Source of the DNA: Euglena gracilis
Lineage: Eukaryota > Euglenida > Euglenophyceae > Euglenales
Reading direction: 5' to 3'
NCBI GenBank assembly: GCA_039621445.1
Contig: CP154955.1
Coordinates: forward strand, 12,156,960-12,220,959
DNA length: 64,000 nucleotides
Part shown: positions 43,353 to 53,135 of the stretch, in pieces
Position numbering within the stretch: the first letter of the stretch is position 1
Layout: every line of letters starts with the position of its first letter
The notes under the pieces: generated by a model
Told to the model about the DNA's origin: nothing
Database searches by the model: none
What the model saw: the letters and a program-made list of their open reading frames with translations, nothing else
Position numbers and translations under genes: made by a program

Positions 43353-44179
43353 TTTACTGTTTGACGATCATGCCACAGCCCCTCGACGATGTCAGTTTTT
43401 TTGATACCCTCTCCAAACAAATGGTTTCAAAAACCCAAAAGGTTGTTGGGCTGTGGCAAAAGCCACTCCATCTTACCTGTTTGTGCTTGCAATATTCGGA
43501 GGGCTTGAGCGTGTGCAGTTGCTGGGGGCAGGCAGCTATTTGGATTTTTGGCAGAAACCCCGAGTAGGTTACGGTCGTTATTTGAAGGGAAGGGGGGCTT
43601 CCAATGGAGGGTTACGACGAGAGGCTGTGAGTGATGTCACACGCTGAATAAGCAATTGACAAGTGGTGTATTCCTGTATTCCTGTAGAAGAGATAGTTAA
43701 ATCAAAAGAAGGTTCGAGCTGCAGCGGTTTCTAAGAACAGAGACAAAATCGATCAATCCACATTGAAAAGAAGCGAACATTGAGGGGAAGAAAAACCGCA
43801 TTGTGGATAAACCCCATTTTCTCAGAAATTAAAGACCCTTGAGTCTTTGTTGGTTGGAGGGGGTATTACTTCTGGGGATTGCAGGTGCAATACATTTATA
43901 AATTTCATCCACAAGGCTTTTTTCTGATTAGATTTATTGTTAACATCGGGTTGGAGAGGTTTCCCTTGTTCTGTGGAGTGCCTGCCATTACAGCCGAAGG
44001 CGAAGTGGCCAAAGGCCATGAAGAGTATGCAGCTGTTTTGGTTTTGGCGATGCACCGCCTCAAAACTGGAGAAACACATTGGAAGACATTGTGAACCAGC
44101 TTTGGGGCCACTCTGGGGCAACTTTTGGATGCCAGAAAGGCTGTCAATCACTGATTTGAGAACACATACCTTTGAGTTC
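43353..44179. other. Low-repeat stretch with competing open frames
   Basis: A plus frame at 43361-43567 may continue the upstream gene. 43822-44151 is open on both strands: plus, after an AG at about 43930, to TGA 44094; minus, two frames, one with A-T-S-P-S-A-V-M-A-G that weakly recalls a hAT C-terminus. The phrase TTGTTGGTTGGA(G/T)GGGG recurs at 43849 and 44281. Confidence 0.25.
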
Positions 44180-44240
44180 TTTTTTTTTTTTTTTTTTTTT
44201 TTTGCTTTTTTTTTTTTTTTTTTTTTTTTTGTCTTTGTTT

Positions 44241-44277
<37 letters not shown>

Positions 44278-44278
44278 C
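44180..44278 (+). repeat. T-run of about 100 bases
   Basis: Almost pure T interrupted by GC, GTC and G. It could be the reverse-strand tail of a retroposed sequence, but no body with gene features was seen on its left. Confidence 0.85.
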
Positions 44279-44753
44279 TTTTGTTGGTTGGATGGGGTTT
44301 ACTTCTGATAAGCTTCGTTCACAAATCCATTGGGTCCCGCACTCCATTACTTATGTCCTCCGGTGCAAGGTTTTCTTAGGGATTCTCGGGACAGCTGGCT
44401 TGGAAAAGGTGGCTGGTGAAAAACTGCTGGCTGGACCCCCCCTCCAGAGTGCAGAGCATAAATGTCTTCAAGGATCCGGGGGTGGGGGATGCTGAGCTCG
44501 GGTTGGAAACTTGGGGTGGAACTACGCCCCGCCACTGCCCTCTGGGGCACCCTTGGCCACAGGGGTGGAGGGTGGGGGCAGGGGGAAGGGGAAGCGGAAG
44601 GCAACGTACACAGTGTGCATATCAGCCATATGATGTGCAAACACAGACGCAAAATGCCCTTGGATAAACGTTGATTGCAACACCACAGCTGGGTGGGCTC
44701 CCCTTGGAGGAACGGAAAAATAAAAAAAGACAGCGACCAGGCAAGGACAGCCA
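44279..44753. other. Unassigned stretch
   Basis: Includes the phrase AAAACTGCTGGCTGGACCCC, a fragment resembling family D near 44420. No gene recognised. Confidence 0.25.
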
Positions 44754-44790
44754 CCGGATCCCACCGGATCCCACCGGATCCCACCGGAGA
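44754..44790 (+). repeat. ATCCCACCGG decamer array 1
   Basis: Three to four units of a ten-base repeat, preceded by CAGGCAAGGACAG. Confidence 0.85.
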
Positions 44791-44924
44791 TTTTTTTTTC
44801 ATGCACCGATTTTTCTTCTGGATTTATGGCCTGCGTGAGAAGAATCATTTCCGAATGTGCAATTTTCACCAATTTCCACCAGTACCCCATCTGTAGTTGA
44901 CTTTTGTCTGGTTTCCTGCAAATC

Positions 44925-45115
44925 AGCGCTTTTGGCCCTTTTGGCCTTTTTTTTTGGCCATTTTGGACCACTTTTTGCCAGTTTTGACCACTTTGGGCTG
45001 CATTTGGCTGCATTGCAATAATTTTTGGCTGCTTCTGGCTATTTTTGCACATTTGTGTCCATTTTAGGCCACTTCTGACTGCTTTTATCCACTTTTTGGC
45101 CATTTTGTGCACAGA
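44925..45115 (+). repeat. TTTTGGCC degenerate repeat
   Basis: TTTTTGGCCATTTTGGACCA-like variants, same class as 11396 and 34870. Confidence 0.55.
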
Positions 45116-45265
45116 TTCGGTGATCATTGGTTCAGTTTTGGTAAGATCTGGTGGCAAAACCAGGTGATTTGGGCCAAAAACACCTAAAAACGACCAAATT
45201 CACTCAAAATGCTTGTTTATTGCAATTTTATAATCGATGAATTCCCGATCCCCCCCCCCCAAGGC

Positions 45266-45305
45266 AACCCACCGGATCCCACCGGATCCCACCAGACCCC
45301 ACCGG
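45266..45305 (+). repeat. ATCCCACCGG decamer array 2
   Basis: Three to four units in the same orientation as array 1, but followed by CTGTCCTTGCCTGG, the inverse of the word that precedes array 1. The pair is about 510 bases apart. Confidence 0.8.
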
Positions 45306-45339
45306 AGACCAAAACCCGGGGACGACTGTCCTTGCCTGG

Positions 45340-45570
45340 CCGCGTGCGCCGCGGCACTGGAAATTCTGTGCGCCGAATGCGCCGCGGCATGACCATCCCA
45401 ATTATCCTCTGTCTGGCCTCTTTGATGTGCTGCAGGTGCGTTGTTGGTGCGCCGCGGCAGCATTTCAGGTGCGCCGTGGGTGCGCCGCGGCAGAAATTTG
45501 ATTGTGCGCCGCGGAACAAATAATTTTGCGAAGTTTGCCGCGGCAAACTTCGCCGCGGCGCACTAAATGA
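45340..45570 (+). promoter_or_regulatory. Cluster of GTGCGCCGCGGCA motifs
   Basis: At least seven CCGCGG sites in about 230 bases, most within TGCGCCGCGGCA. One lies in the 24-bp palindrome at 45532-45555, centred on TTTGCCGCGGCAAA. The density and shared flanks suggest binding sites. No coding role is apparent. Confidence 0.6.
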
Positions 45571-46592
45571 AAGTCTGTCACCTCCCCATCTGTTTTCTGG
45601 GTTTTGGGTGGGTGGGTTGGTTGGTGATTGACCGGGGGGGGGGGGTCGTGGGTGGCTGAGGTTCGAAAAAAGTGGGTGGGTTTGGGCCTGGGGAACAGCC
45701 CCAGGGTCACAAGTGAATCTCTGGTTGTGGTAGTGGCCTCCCAGCCCTTCCCCGTGGGGGCCGGCCTCCGGCCACCAGCCCCCCTCCTCCCCCTCCTCCC
45801 CACCCTCCCTCTCTCACTCTCTCCCTGGCCCCGCCTCGGCCTATATTCTTTGGGACGCTTCAGGTGTTGCTTTCCCCCGCCCTTTCTGCCTTCGCCTGGC
45901 TGCCTCTGCTGTGCGGCCCACCCGGAGGCTCGGGTTGACCCTGACCCCCCCGCGTTCCTGACACCCAGCTGCGTACAGCCACCCGCCGGCCAACCTTGGA
46001 GCCCCAGGCACCTGTGCTTGCTCCTTGGGCGAGACTCGCCAGCGTTGCAGGGTTATATGGGAACATCTTCATTCATATGGGAACACCAGTTCTAAAGCTC
46101 TGGAATGGTGAACAGCCCCACGCCCCTTCCCCAGGCTGGTACTTTTGGTTTGATTTTGGAGACCAAACGTATTTCCCAAATCCATGAATTCCTGCTCGGA
46201 TGGACAGCAAGGAGGCTTCTAACTTTGGAGTGTTTGTTGTTGTCGTCGTCATCATCACCATCATCATCTTCATCGTCATTGGCATTGTCATGTGTGTTTG
46301 CTTGACCGAAGGGTGCAGTCACCCCCCCCCCCCCCCGCCATCCCATCCCCTGTCAAAGACACGCCATGTCATAAACACACCCCTGTGTTAATGGCGGAGC
46401 ATTGATGGGAGATCAGCGATGCCGACACACTGTGGGTGGCACACTGCATGCACCATGCCTCGCGTGCCCCTGTCCCTCAATTCCTAAAAAAAAAGAAGGA
46501 AAACACACAATGACATGCTGTGAAACCACGTGCACTTTTTGTGTGGAGTACTGTGGGTGGATTTGTGGGGATGTGTGGAGGTGTGGAGGTGT

Positions 46593-46636
<44 letters not shown>

Positions 46637-47061
46637 ACGGTTGCTGTGTGGGGGTGTTCAGAAATTGTTTGAAAATTCTCCTTTTGGAAGTGTCATTCAT
46701 GACCAATTTCACATATCACCATCATGCACAACATCAACAAAATTGTATTTTAAAAGAGTCCAGCAAAATTGCACACAAAAGGATTTTAGCTTTCACCCAC
46801 AGATGGATGGTGTTTTTTTTTTGCTCTGGGGGATCTGGGGGATGGCCTCCCTGGGCGAGGCCGAAGGTTGAGTAAGTCAAAAAAATTTGCCCATAAAAAT
46901 GATTTGTGTGCAAATTCTTATTCATTGAGATATTGAGATGGAATTGGTGGGTGACAGTGGGGGGTGTGGAGTGACAGTGGGGGGAGGAGGTGGGGGGAGC
47001 CGCGGGGTGACAGAGGGGAGAGGGGTGTGAGTGGGAGGAGGGGTAGCTGAATTGGGGGGGT
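45571..47061. other. Unassigned region with GT array
   Basis: 45600-45720 shares sequence with 31510-31600. 45720-46060 is GC-rich. A GT microsatellite lies at 46575-46635. 46640-46870 has open frames on the plus strand without motifs. 46940-47050 is G-rich. Confidence 0.25.
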
Positions 47062-47450
47062 CACTGAGGTCTTATCCCTTTATGGGTGAGAGCGAAGCTT
47101 ACCCCTGGGCAAACTTTTTTTTCTTGCTCAGAACCATGTTTTTTGGCCTCCCGGACCCGGAAAAACTGTTTTCGAGCCTAAAATGAGCGTTTTTCGACCC
47201 GCCAGCGCCCCCTTTTTGGCCCGAAATCCATGGACTTTGGGTTGAAAACGGGTCAAAAATAAGCGGAAAATATCCACCAAAGCGGGTATATGGGGGGTTA
47301 ACATTTCAGAAATTTCTGTAAAATCAGCGTAAATTGCAAGTCTGTAATTTGTAAATTATAAATTACGCGGAATTAGCAATGCCAGTCTTTTCGGCCTTCC
47401 ATTACGTGCAAGTCCCTTTAAGAGCTCACCACATTTCAAACCTGGTAGTG
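47062..47450 (-). repeat. Module B, minus-orientation copy
   Basis: Begins CTTATCCCTTTATGGGTGAG, AGCGAAGCTTACCCC, contains one GGTCGAAAAACGCT-type unit in inverse, and ends TTTCGGCCTTCCATTACGTG and TTTCAAACCTGG. It is shorter than 18918-20690 and has one tandem unit. Confidence 0.7.
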
Positions 47451-48370
47451 TAGGGGGTGTTGGGGGGGTGGGGAGGGTGTGGGGTGTTCTGTTGTATGGT
47501 GGGGGCTTTTCTTTCCGGCATCTCCCAAAAAAATGTGTGAAAGTGGTGCAAACAAAATAGTCACGTCACAGAAGTGAACATCGCACTTCGGTGCCAAAAG
47601 TCTGCATGGTGTGCACCTTGTGTGCTGCACAACCATGTGCCAACACCGTGTGGCAGCATCCCGATTTCTTTTGCCTTGGACAAAGAAATGGGAAAACAAT
47701 TGATTGGGGATATGTTGCTAAAATACAAGTAATTCAAATTGACTCTGCCATATTTTTTTGGACAGGTTGCGCCAAATGGCTTTTTCATGACGCGTGGCCA
47801 CGAGAGCCCTGCCGCTGCGCTCTCGTTTTTCTGACACAGGGTATTTTACTTGCCGGTGAGGGCTGTTGCAAGTGGTGGATTTAAATGGGAAACCCAGGGA
47901 CCAAGGTTCGTCATTGGAACTCCCTTTTTTGTCTTTGTATACAAGTTCATCCTTGAAATTGGATGGGAATATTTCTCAGTGAACACAGGCAGGTCAGTGA
48001 AATGAAAAAAAAATGATTTGCTTTCTTTGATAAACAAGCAACCTCATTAGAAATTCAGGTGGGGACCAAAGTTTTTCTCCTGTGCTCACTCAAAACAATT
48101 TATTTTCTCTTCTTTTTTTTCCTCGAAGTTTTTGTGACTGTTGGAGAATGCATTGGTGGGTGCCCCCATGCTGGAGCCCCTCCCCCCCAAATCCAAGGGT
48201 GGTCCGAATCGCTGCCAACCGTTTCTATCTGGCATTGGGCTGCACCATTTTTTTGTGTGTGGAGGAATCCACCCTCCACTGGTCAAACAGTTCTGCCCCC
48301 CAAGGCACCACAAACCACAACTTTTTCTGGCCAGGCAAATAAACCGTAGCACTTCGCCTTTGGTTGCCAC
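47451..48370. other. Ordinary-composition stretch, several open frames
   Basis: At 47590-47890 all of plus frame 1 and two minus frames are open, one plus frame having V-C-M-V-C-T-L-C. A donor-like CAAGTAATT and acceptor-like TTGGACAG lie about 50 bases apart near 47730-47770. I cannot decide on a strand. Confidence 0.25.
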
Positions 48371-48371
48371 A

Positions 48372-48415
48372 CATACAACACACACACCACACACGCACGC
48401 ACGCACGCACGCACG

Positions 48416-48483
<68 letters not shown>

Positions 48484-48607
48484 CACGCATGCACGCACGC
48501 ACGCAGGCAGGCACGCACGCACGCTCGCACGCACGCACCCACATATGCACGCACGCATGCACGCACGGACACACACACACACGCACACACACACACACAC
48601 ACACACA
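48372..48607 (+). repeat. CA / GCAC / GCAG microsatellite
   Basis: GCAC, then a block of about 17 GCAG units (48415-48485), then GCAC with ATGC variants, then CA. Confidence 0.95.
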
Positions 48608-48694
48608 ATTTGAAGGGAAGAAAAAAGGGCCACAAGAAACAGATACAGAAACACACAGAGACAGAAACAGAATTGTCTCCTCCCTTGTCAAAGC

Positions 48695-48740
48695 ACCACC
48701 TCCCCAGTTCTCACCATTTGGTGAGAACTGGGGAGGTGGT
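48695..48740. repeat. Perfect 21-bp-arm hairpin
   Basis: The arm ACCACCTCCCCAGTTCTCAC (to 48715) is exactly inverted at 48720-48740 around the loop ATTT. A related CCCTCCCCAGTTT follows near 48757. Confidence 0.85.
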
Positions 48741-48815
48741 TATTTCAAATTCGAACCCTCCCCAGTTTTTATCCATTTTATCCATTATCATTTTTGTCTT
48801 ATGTGCTTAGATTAT

Positions 48816-49233
48816 CCCCCCCCAAAAATAAGACCCTGGCCTTATTTTTGGGTCCGTTTTTGGAAAAACCCAGGGGGTCTTGTTTTTGGATTTTTTCTTG
48901 ACCGACCCGGGTCCAAAAAAAAAAGAACACCATTTTTAAGGTTCCCAAAAGCATTAAAATTTTAAAAAATAAAAAAATCCTGCTTCGCGCCATATGTGAA
49001 TTTGTGTCGGTCGACATTAAGCATATGTTTTTTTTCACTTCAAAAATCTGAATTTTTTTTTGCAATTTCATCATTTTTGTGTGTGAAATTGGGGGCTTTG
49101 GTAATTTTTTTTAGGGAAAGTTTTCGCCGTCTTCGGCGCTTTGCGCCGTCAGGGGGTCTTATTTGGGGGGTCTTATTTTTGGATTTTTGCTCAATCTGCC
49201 CCGGGGGGGGGGGGGTTATTTTGGGGGGGTTTA
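48816..49233 (+). mobile_element. Family C element (CCCCAAAAATAAGACCC ends)
   Basis: It begins CCCCCCCCAAAAATAAGACC and ends with GGTCTTATTTTTGG then TTATTTTGGGGGGG, roughly inverted. Inside are two further GGTCTT words and CGCCGTCTTCGGCGC. The boundary duplication is unclear (ATTA versus TTTA). Confidence 0.55.
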
Positions 49234-49557
49234 CAAGGGAAGAGGTGCAAAATCTTTCAAGTATTTGATAAGTGTTCACCCACACTGGGGGCACCCATTG
49301 CCCCCTCCCCAATCCACAGCCCTGCCCCCCTCTGCCACAGCTCCTGTTCTGCTTTTCTTTACCTGCGATGGGTCGCCTTTTAAAGGGGGTTCCCGCTGTC
49401 TCTCCCGCCCCCGGACGTTCACCCGCCCGATGCCTGGCTGGAGTCTGGGGGGCCCTCCCTGGCCCTTCCTCCCCCTCCCTCCCCTGGAACACGTCGGTTC
49501 TCACCGTTGGATGGCCGGTTCTGTCTGGCAAACCCTTTGTTGTTACGGTTTTGATAT

Positions 49558-49740
49558 TTGCAAGTGCGGCCAGTCACCAGGGAGCTGCTGCCCAAAGTGG
49601 ACTCCGTGGCATCCAGCCAGTCAGAAAAGTATTTCCACCAGCAGTCTTTTTCTGGCTTAACCCTCCCCGACCAGTTTATTGGATGGTGGCCAACCACTAA
49701 ACATTTCGTCTTTAATGCGGAGATACCAGAGGTTGGCAGA
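49558..49740 (+). CDS. Candidate exon, function unknown
   Basis: After TTTGCAAG an open frame reads phrases such as T-R-E-L-L-P-K-V-D-S-V-A-S-S-Q-S-E-K and F-I-G-W-W-P-T-T. Composition is even and repeat-free. The frame stays open to 49827, but the last part lies in GGCCGAAAA-type sequence. No homologue is recalled. Confidence 0.3.
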
Positions 49741-50466
49741 ACTGGGTCGAAAAAATGGCAGAACTGGGCCGAAAATGGGCTACAGATCAAATTTTCAATG
49801 TCAATATTTGTTTTGGATTTTTTGTAGCAATTTGCTGATTTTAGGCTTTCATACATATTTCCAAGGTCCAATTTTACCCCAGGTTAGGCCCAGTTCCAGC
49901 TGGGGCACCCCATGGAGGATTGGTCAGCCGAGCTGAGTTGGATCCCGGGGGGGGGGGGGTTGTTCAGAATGCCCTGTTGGGGGTACCTTGCCCCCCCCCA
50001 GTCCACGGCACACCCATCGTCGTTGGCACTCCCCATGCCCAGCACGTACTTTTCTTATGTAGTCACACAATTCAGTCAGGACGCTTGAAATTGTATCACA
50101 GCTTTTTCCCAGCCACGGCTTCAAATGTTCCTTTCCTTTTGAGTTTTGCGATTTGGTGCAATATGACCCTCGCTCCCATTCCCGCTCATTTGATCCCCCC
50201 CCCCCGACTCTCCAGAGTGGGCAAACCCAGACCGCGGTGGCCTAGGGGACCTTTGACACGGCAGGAGCACGAAGACGTTTGAAAATGGGTGTATGCACAT
50301 GCGTACGCATTCCTTGGTGCTGTGTCACCTGCCGGGCGACCAACTTGCCAGCCAGGCGTCGGCAGCCACTACGAGGCTTTCCTGTGCCTTCAAGCGGCCC
50401 CTCGCCGGGCGGAGAGCGGCTTGCCCTGTAACGGGGGGGGGGGGTGCGGATTGGCCCGGCCAATGC

Positions 50467-50710
50467 AAAGCGTCCTGGCTTCGGTCAACGATACTCAATA
50501 GTTCGCTCGGCGATCCTTTCTTGAACGTCAGTCTGGTGCAGAAAAGCTGATTGGATCGATTGGAATCAGGCGATAATAGAACAGCAGTTTGTATGTCAAC
50601 ACTTTTGCGGTTTGTTGTTACTTCTTCTGGGGTAGCCACACCTGAATTAATGAATGCAATGCAAACCTTACAGTGCAAAGATGTGCTTAATTTAGACGGG
50701 GGAGGATAAC
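50467..50710 (-). CDS. Candidate exon, minus strand, function unknown
   Basis: The minus-strand frame includes H-C-K-V-C-I-A-F-I-N-S-G-V-A-T-P-E-E and Q-L-F-C-T-R-L-T-F-K-K-G-S-P. It reads toward a G-run at 50437. The upstream end is undefined. Its protein-like composition contrasts with its GC-rich neighbours. Confidence 0.35.
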
Positions 50711-51530
50711 AACATCGTCGTCCCTTTTTCCAATTAATCCAGTTCAATCACCTTGGGAGGGTCAGGTATTTTTTGCGGGTTGGACCCCAGTGGGTTCCTT
50801 CCCTGTGGGGTTTTTCGAGACGTGGCATGAAGGGCAATGTGTGTCTGGAAAAGCCGCGGTTTGCCAAACGCCGGGCTGTGGCGCATGCATCCGTGGCGGC
50901 CAAGCAAGCGGCACGCGCCGCATTCCCCCCCCCCCCCCAGGGCAGAACGGGAATCGGCCAAACAGCCAGGGTGGTGGGGTGGGGGGCGGTCGACCCCCCC
51001 ACCCCCTGCATGGCCTCCTCCCATATCTCCGGGAACACCGATTTTCCACCCAAAATTGGTGCTCCCGGAAAATGGCTTTGCTATTCTGATTGCGGAGGGT
51101 GGGGGGTGGGGGGTCGACCCCCCAACCGGCCCCCCCGGCAGCACGGCGTCCCTCCGGGCCCATCCCCGGCGTGGCGCGGCCTCGGGGCTGCTGGTGCTCG
51201 TCGTGGCGCTGATAGTGCTGTGCTGCGGGGCATGGCTGAGGGCCACCGGGGTGGTGGTTCGCCCCCAGACGCTCCCATCGGAGGGCAGGGCGGGGCGGGC
51301 GGCGGCAGCGCGCCACCCGTCCATGTTTCCCGGCCACGCCCCGCCTGTTCCCACCCCCAGTTGCATACAAGTCACACGCCCGGTCTCCTTTTGCCTTCTG
51401 TCACAGGTCAGTTGGATACACAAATTCTGAACACATATCTCTGTCCAGAGAAGTTTCAAAACTGTGCACTATTATTTTTTAATGGAGAAAATGGTATTCA
51501 GGAATCAACAGGGTTTTTCACCGGTTCGTG

Positions 51531-51614
51531 CACGAACAATCACGAACAATCACGAACCAGCACGAACTTGGGACTTTGGCAAAATCACGAACAATCACGA
51601 ACAATCACGAACAA
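51531..51614 (+). repeat. Left subterminal iterons of hAT 2
   Basis: Eight copies of CACGAAC, mostly in a ten-base unit AATCACGAAC. The terminal repeat carries the same core in inverse. Confidence 0.85.
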
Positions 51615-51657
51615 TCACGAACCGAATTTTTTCGTCACCCTTGCAGAAATTGCAGAA

Positions 51658-52101
51658 ATGTCTTTTTCTGAGAATGACGGTGTCGTTCAATTAACCAAAG
51701 AGAAAAGATGATGGAAGAGAGGTGGCAAAATTACTCCTCAAAAGCATGCTGCCCAGGTGCCATCTATCTTGTTTTGATTTCCCCCTTTTTGTCACTTATT
51801 TCAGTTTGGCGGAGTGATGGAAGTGAGAGTTTCGGAAATGTGGTGCAGTGTTTGCCATGTTTCAGTGCACTGGGCCGAGAAGACATTTTCAAAGCGACAT
51901 ATTTCATCGTCAACTCGCAAGGACAACCTCTTTCGCAAACCAAAGATTGTGGAAAAACTTGGTCTTTCAGCTGAATTGATAGATGCACTCAAATGTGACA
52001 TGGAGGTTTTCAAAAGGTGTATTTTTTTCTTTCGGTGTCAGGTTCCCAACGAACAACCTCCCCCAAAGAGGCAGAAAATTGCTGATCTCAAGCCTGCTTG
52101 A
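51658..52101 (+). pseudogene. Zinc-finger gene of hAT 2, one in-frame stop
   Basis: ATG 51658 opens M-S-F-S-E-N-D-G. An in-frame TGA is at 51709-51711. A 48-base GT-AG intron (51757-51804) joins K-H-A-A-Q to F-G-G-V-M-E-V-R. The finger reads M-W-C-S-V-C, then an H followed by x5 and R where hAT 1 has H-x5-H; a single G-to-A change would give His. It ends P-P-P-K-R-Q-K-I-A-D-L-K-P-A with stop at 52101. The shared A-A-Q-F-x-G-V-M-E-V-R links it to hAT 1. DNA binding is likely the ancestral role. Confidence 0.7.
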
Positions 52102-52270
52102 TGCCATACGTTGGCACTGATTTTTTGTTGCTTTGCAGTGCATCTTCCAAGCCTCTTTTGCTTTCCCCATTGACCTGAATATGTTGATTAAAAGAGGCAC
52201 AAGAAACCAAAGCACAAGAAAAATCACCTATTTCGCCAAGGAAAACGGAAACCGGGCGGTTTTTTTGGAA

Positions 52271-52338
52271 GCACGAACAATCACGAACAATCACGAACAA
52301 TCACGAACAATCACGAACAATCACAAACAATCACGAAC
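52271..52338 (+). repeat. Right subterminal iterons of hAT 2
   Basis: Seven CACGAAC-type units (one reads CACAAAC) in ten-base phase, same orientation as the left array; an eighth core is in the terminal repeat. Confidence 0.85.
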
Positions 52339-52387
52339 CGGATTTCTGGCTTCCTAGCACGAACCGGTGGTAAACCCTGGAATCAAT

Positions 52388-52627
52388 TGAGTGCAAAGAG
52401 CACAACCTTGTTTGTCATTGCTTTTTTATTTAACGTTTTTTTTTTCGATGTGCTTGACCACAAAAAAAAGCACCAAAACAAATAACAAATTTGTACTTGC
52501 AATTTGCATTCCCTTTTTGTCCACTCTGATGACCCACGTATTTATTGGTTTTTTTCTTTCCCTTGCATTTTACTCATAGTCTGCAAACAGATATTTGGTG
52601 CTTATCTTTGTATTGGTTCTCCCCTCA
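52388..52627. other. AT-rich spacer
   Basis: T-rich sequence upstream of a candidate exon; no feature seen. Confidence 0.3.
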
Positions 52628-52855
52628 GATTCCTGTACTGTCAGTGCCGAGATGTTTCTTTAAAATTGCCAAGTATGATTGTGTATTTTCCCCCTTCGGG
52701 ACAACTTGTGTGTCTGTCAGTTGAGGCCAAGGGTTGTGTGGCGCCAACCAGAGGGACACCGACAAGCTCGGACGGCTCAAATCGGCCACGGTCTTATCAC
52801 ACACTGTTTTTGTGATGAATGTCCAGCCCAGAGATTTGTTTTCCAGATTGGTGAG
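52628..52855 (+). CDS. Candidate exon region, frame uncertain
   Basis: A pyrimidine-rich TTCTCCCCTCAG precedes 52628. One frame is open to TGA 52815 (Y-C-Q-C-R-D-V-S-L-K-L-P-S-M). A different frame from about 52722 reads D-T-D-K-L-G-R-L-K-S-A-T-V-L and meets the donor-like TTG|GTGAGC near 52850. The two cannot both be right, or there is a frameshift. Confidence 0.3.
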
Positions 52856-52875
52856 CCCGCTGGGTTTGGTTGCCT

Positions 52876-53135
52876 CCTACCGGGGGGGGGAATTGGATGC
52901 CGAAAAAAATGATTGGGAAAAAATTGGCGTCCAGAAATCCTGCTATATTTTTACGGGCCTTTTTTGAAAATCCGGACTCAAAATTTTCAAAATCACCTCT
53001 TTTCCAGTCATCTTGCAAACAAAACCTGCCAATTTTTTCCGGGCCGTTTTCAGGTTTGGCACCAATTTTTTCGGCTTCCAATTTTGTCGGGTCTAATTTT
53101 ATCTAGCTTCAATCCCCCCCCCGGTACCCCCACAG
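52876..53135. repeat. Inverted-repeat unit with TACCGGGGGGGGG ends
   Basis: TACCGGGGGGGGGAATTG at the left and its near-inverse CAATCCCCCCCCCGGTA at the right enclose A/T-rich, GGCC-containing sequence. Target duplication not evident. Confidence 0.45.

Larger units (their letters stand above)
49234..51508. other. Region with candidate exons and G/C runs
   Basis: Mostly GC-rich, with G-runs near 49950, 50430 and 51100. Two candidate coding segments are listed separately. 50770-51420 is open in many frames on both strands because of composition. No named gene. Confidence 0.25.
51509..52379 (+). mobile_element. hAT-type transposon 2, CAGGG ends
   Basis: An 871-bp element. The 23-bp terminal inverted repeats (51509-51531 and 52357-52379) begin CAGGGTTT and end in GGTTCGTGC, matching at 21 of 23. 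The flanks have the 7-bp direct repeat GAATCAA at 51502-51508 and 52380-52386, the same length as in hAT 1. Subterminal arrays of CACGAAC lie inside both ends. It encodes a finger protein but no catalytic or C-terminal hAT region. Confidence 0.92.

Noticed and set aside
44180-44278. Poly-A tail of a LINE or processed gene (read on the minus strand)
   Set aside because: No reverse transcriptase or gene-like body on either side and no target duplication seen.
50773-51711. 312-codon plus-strand frame
   Set aside because: GC-rich stretch open in at least five frames on both strands, and it runs into the iterons of hAT 2.
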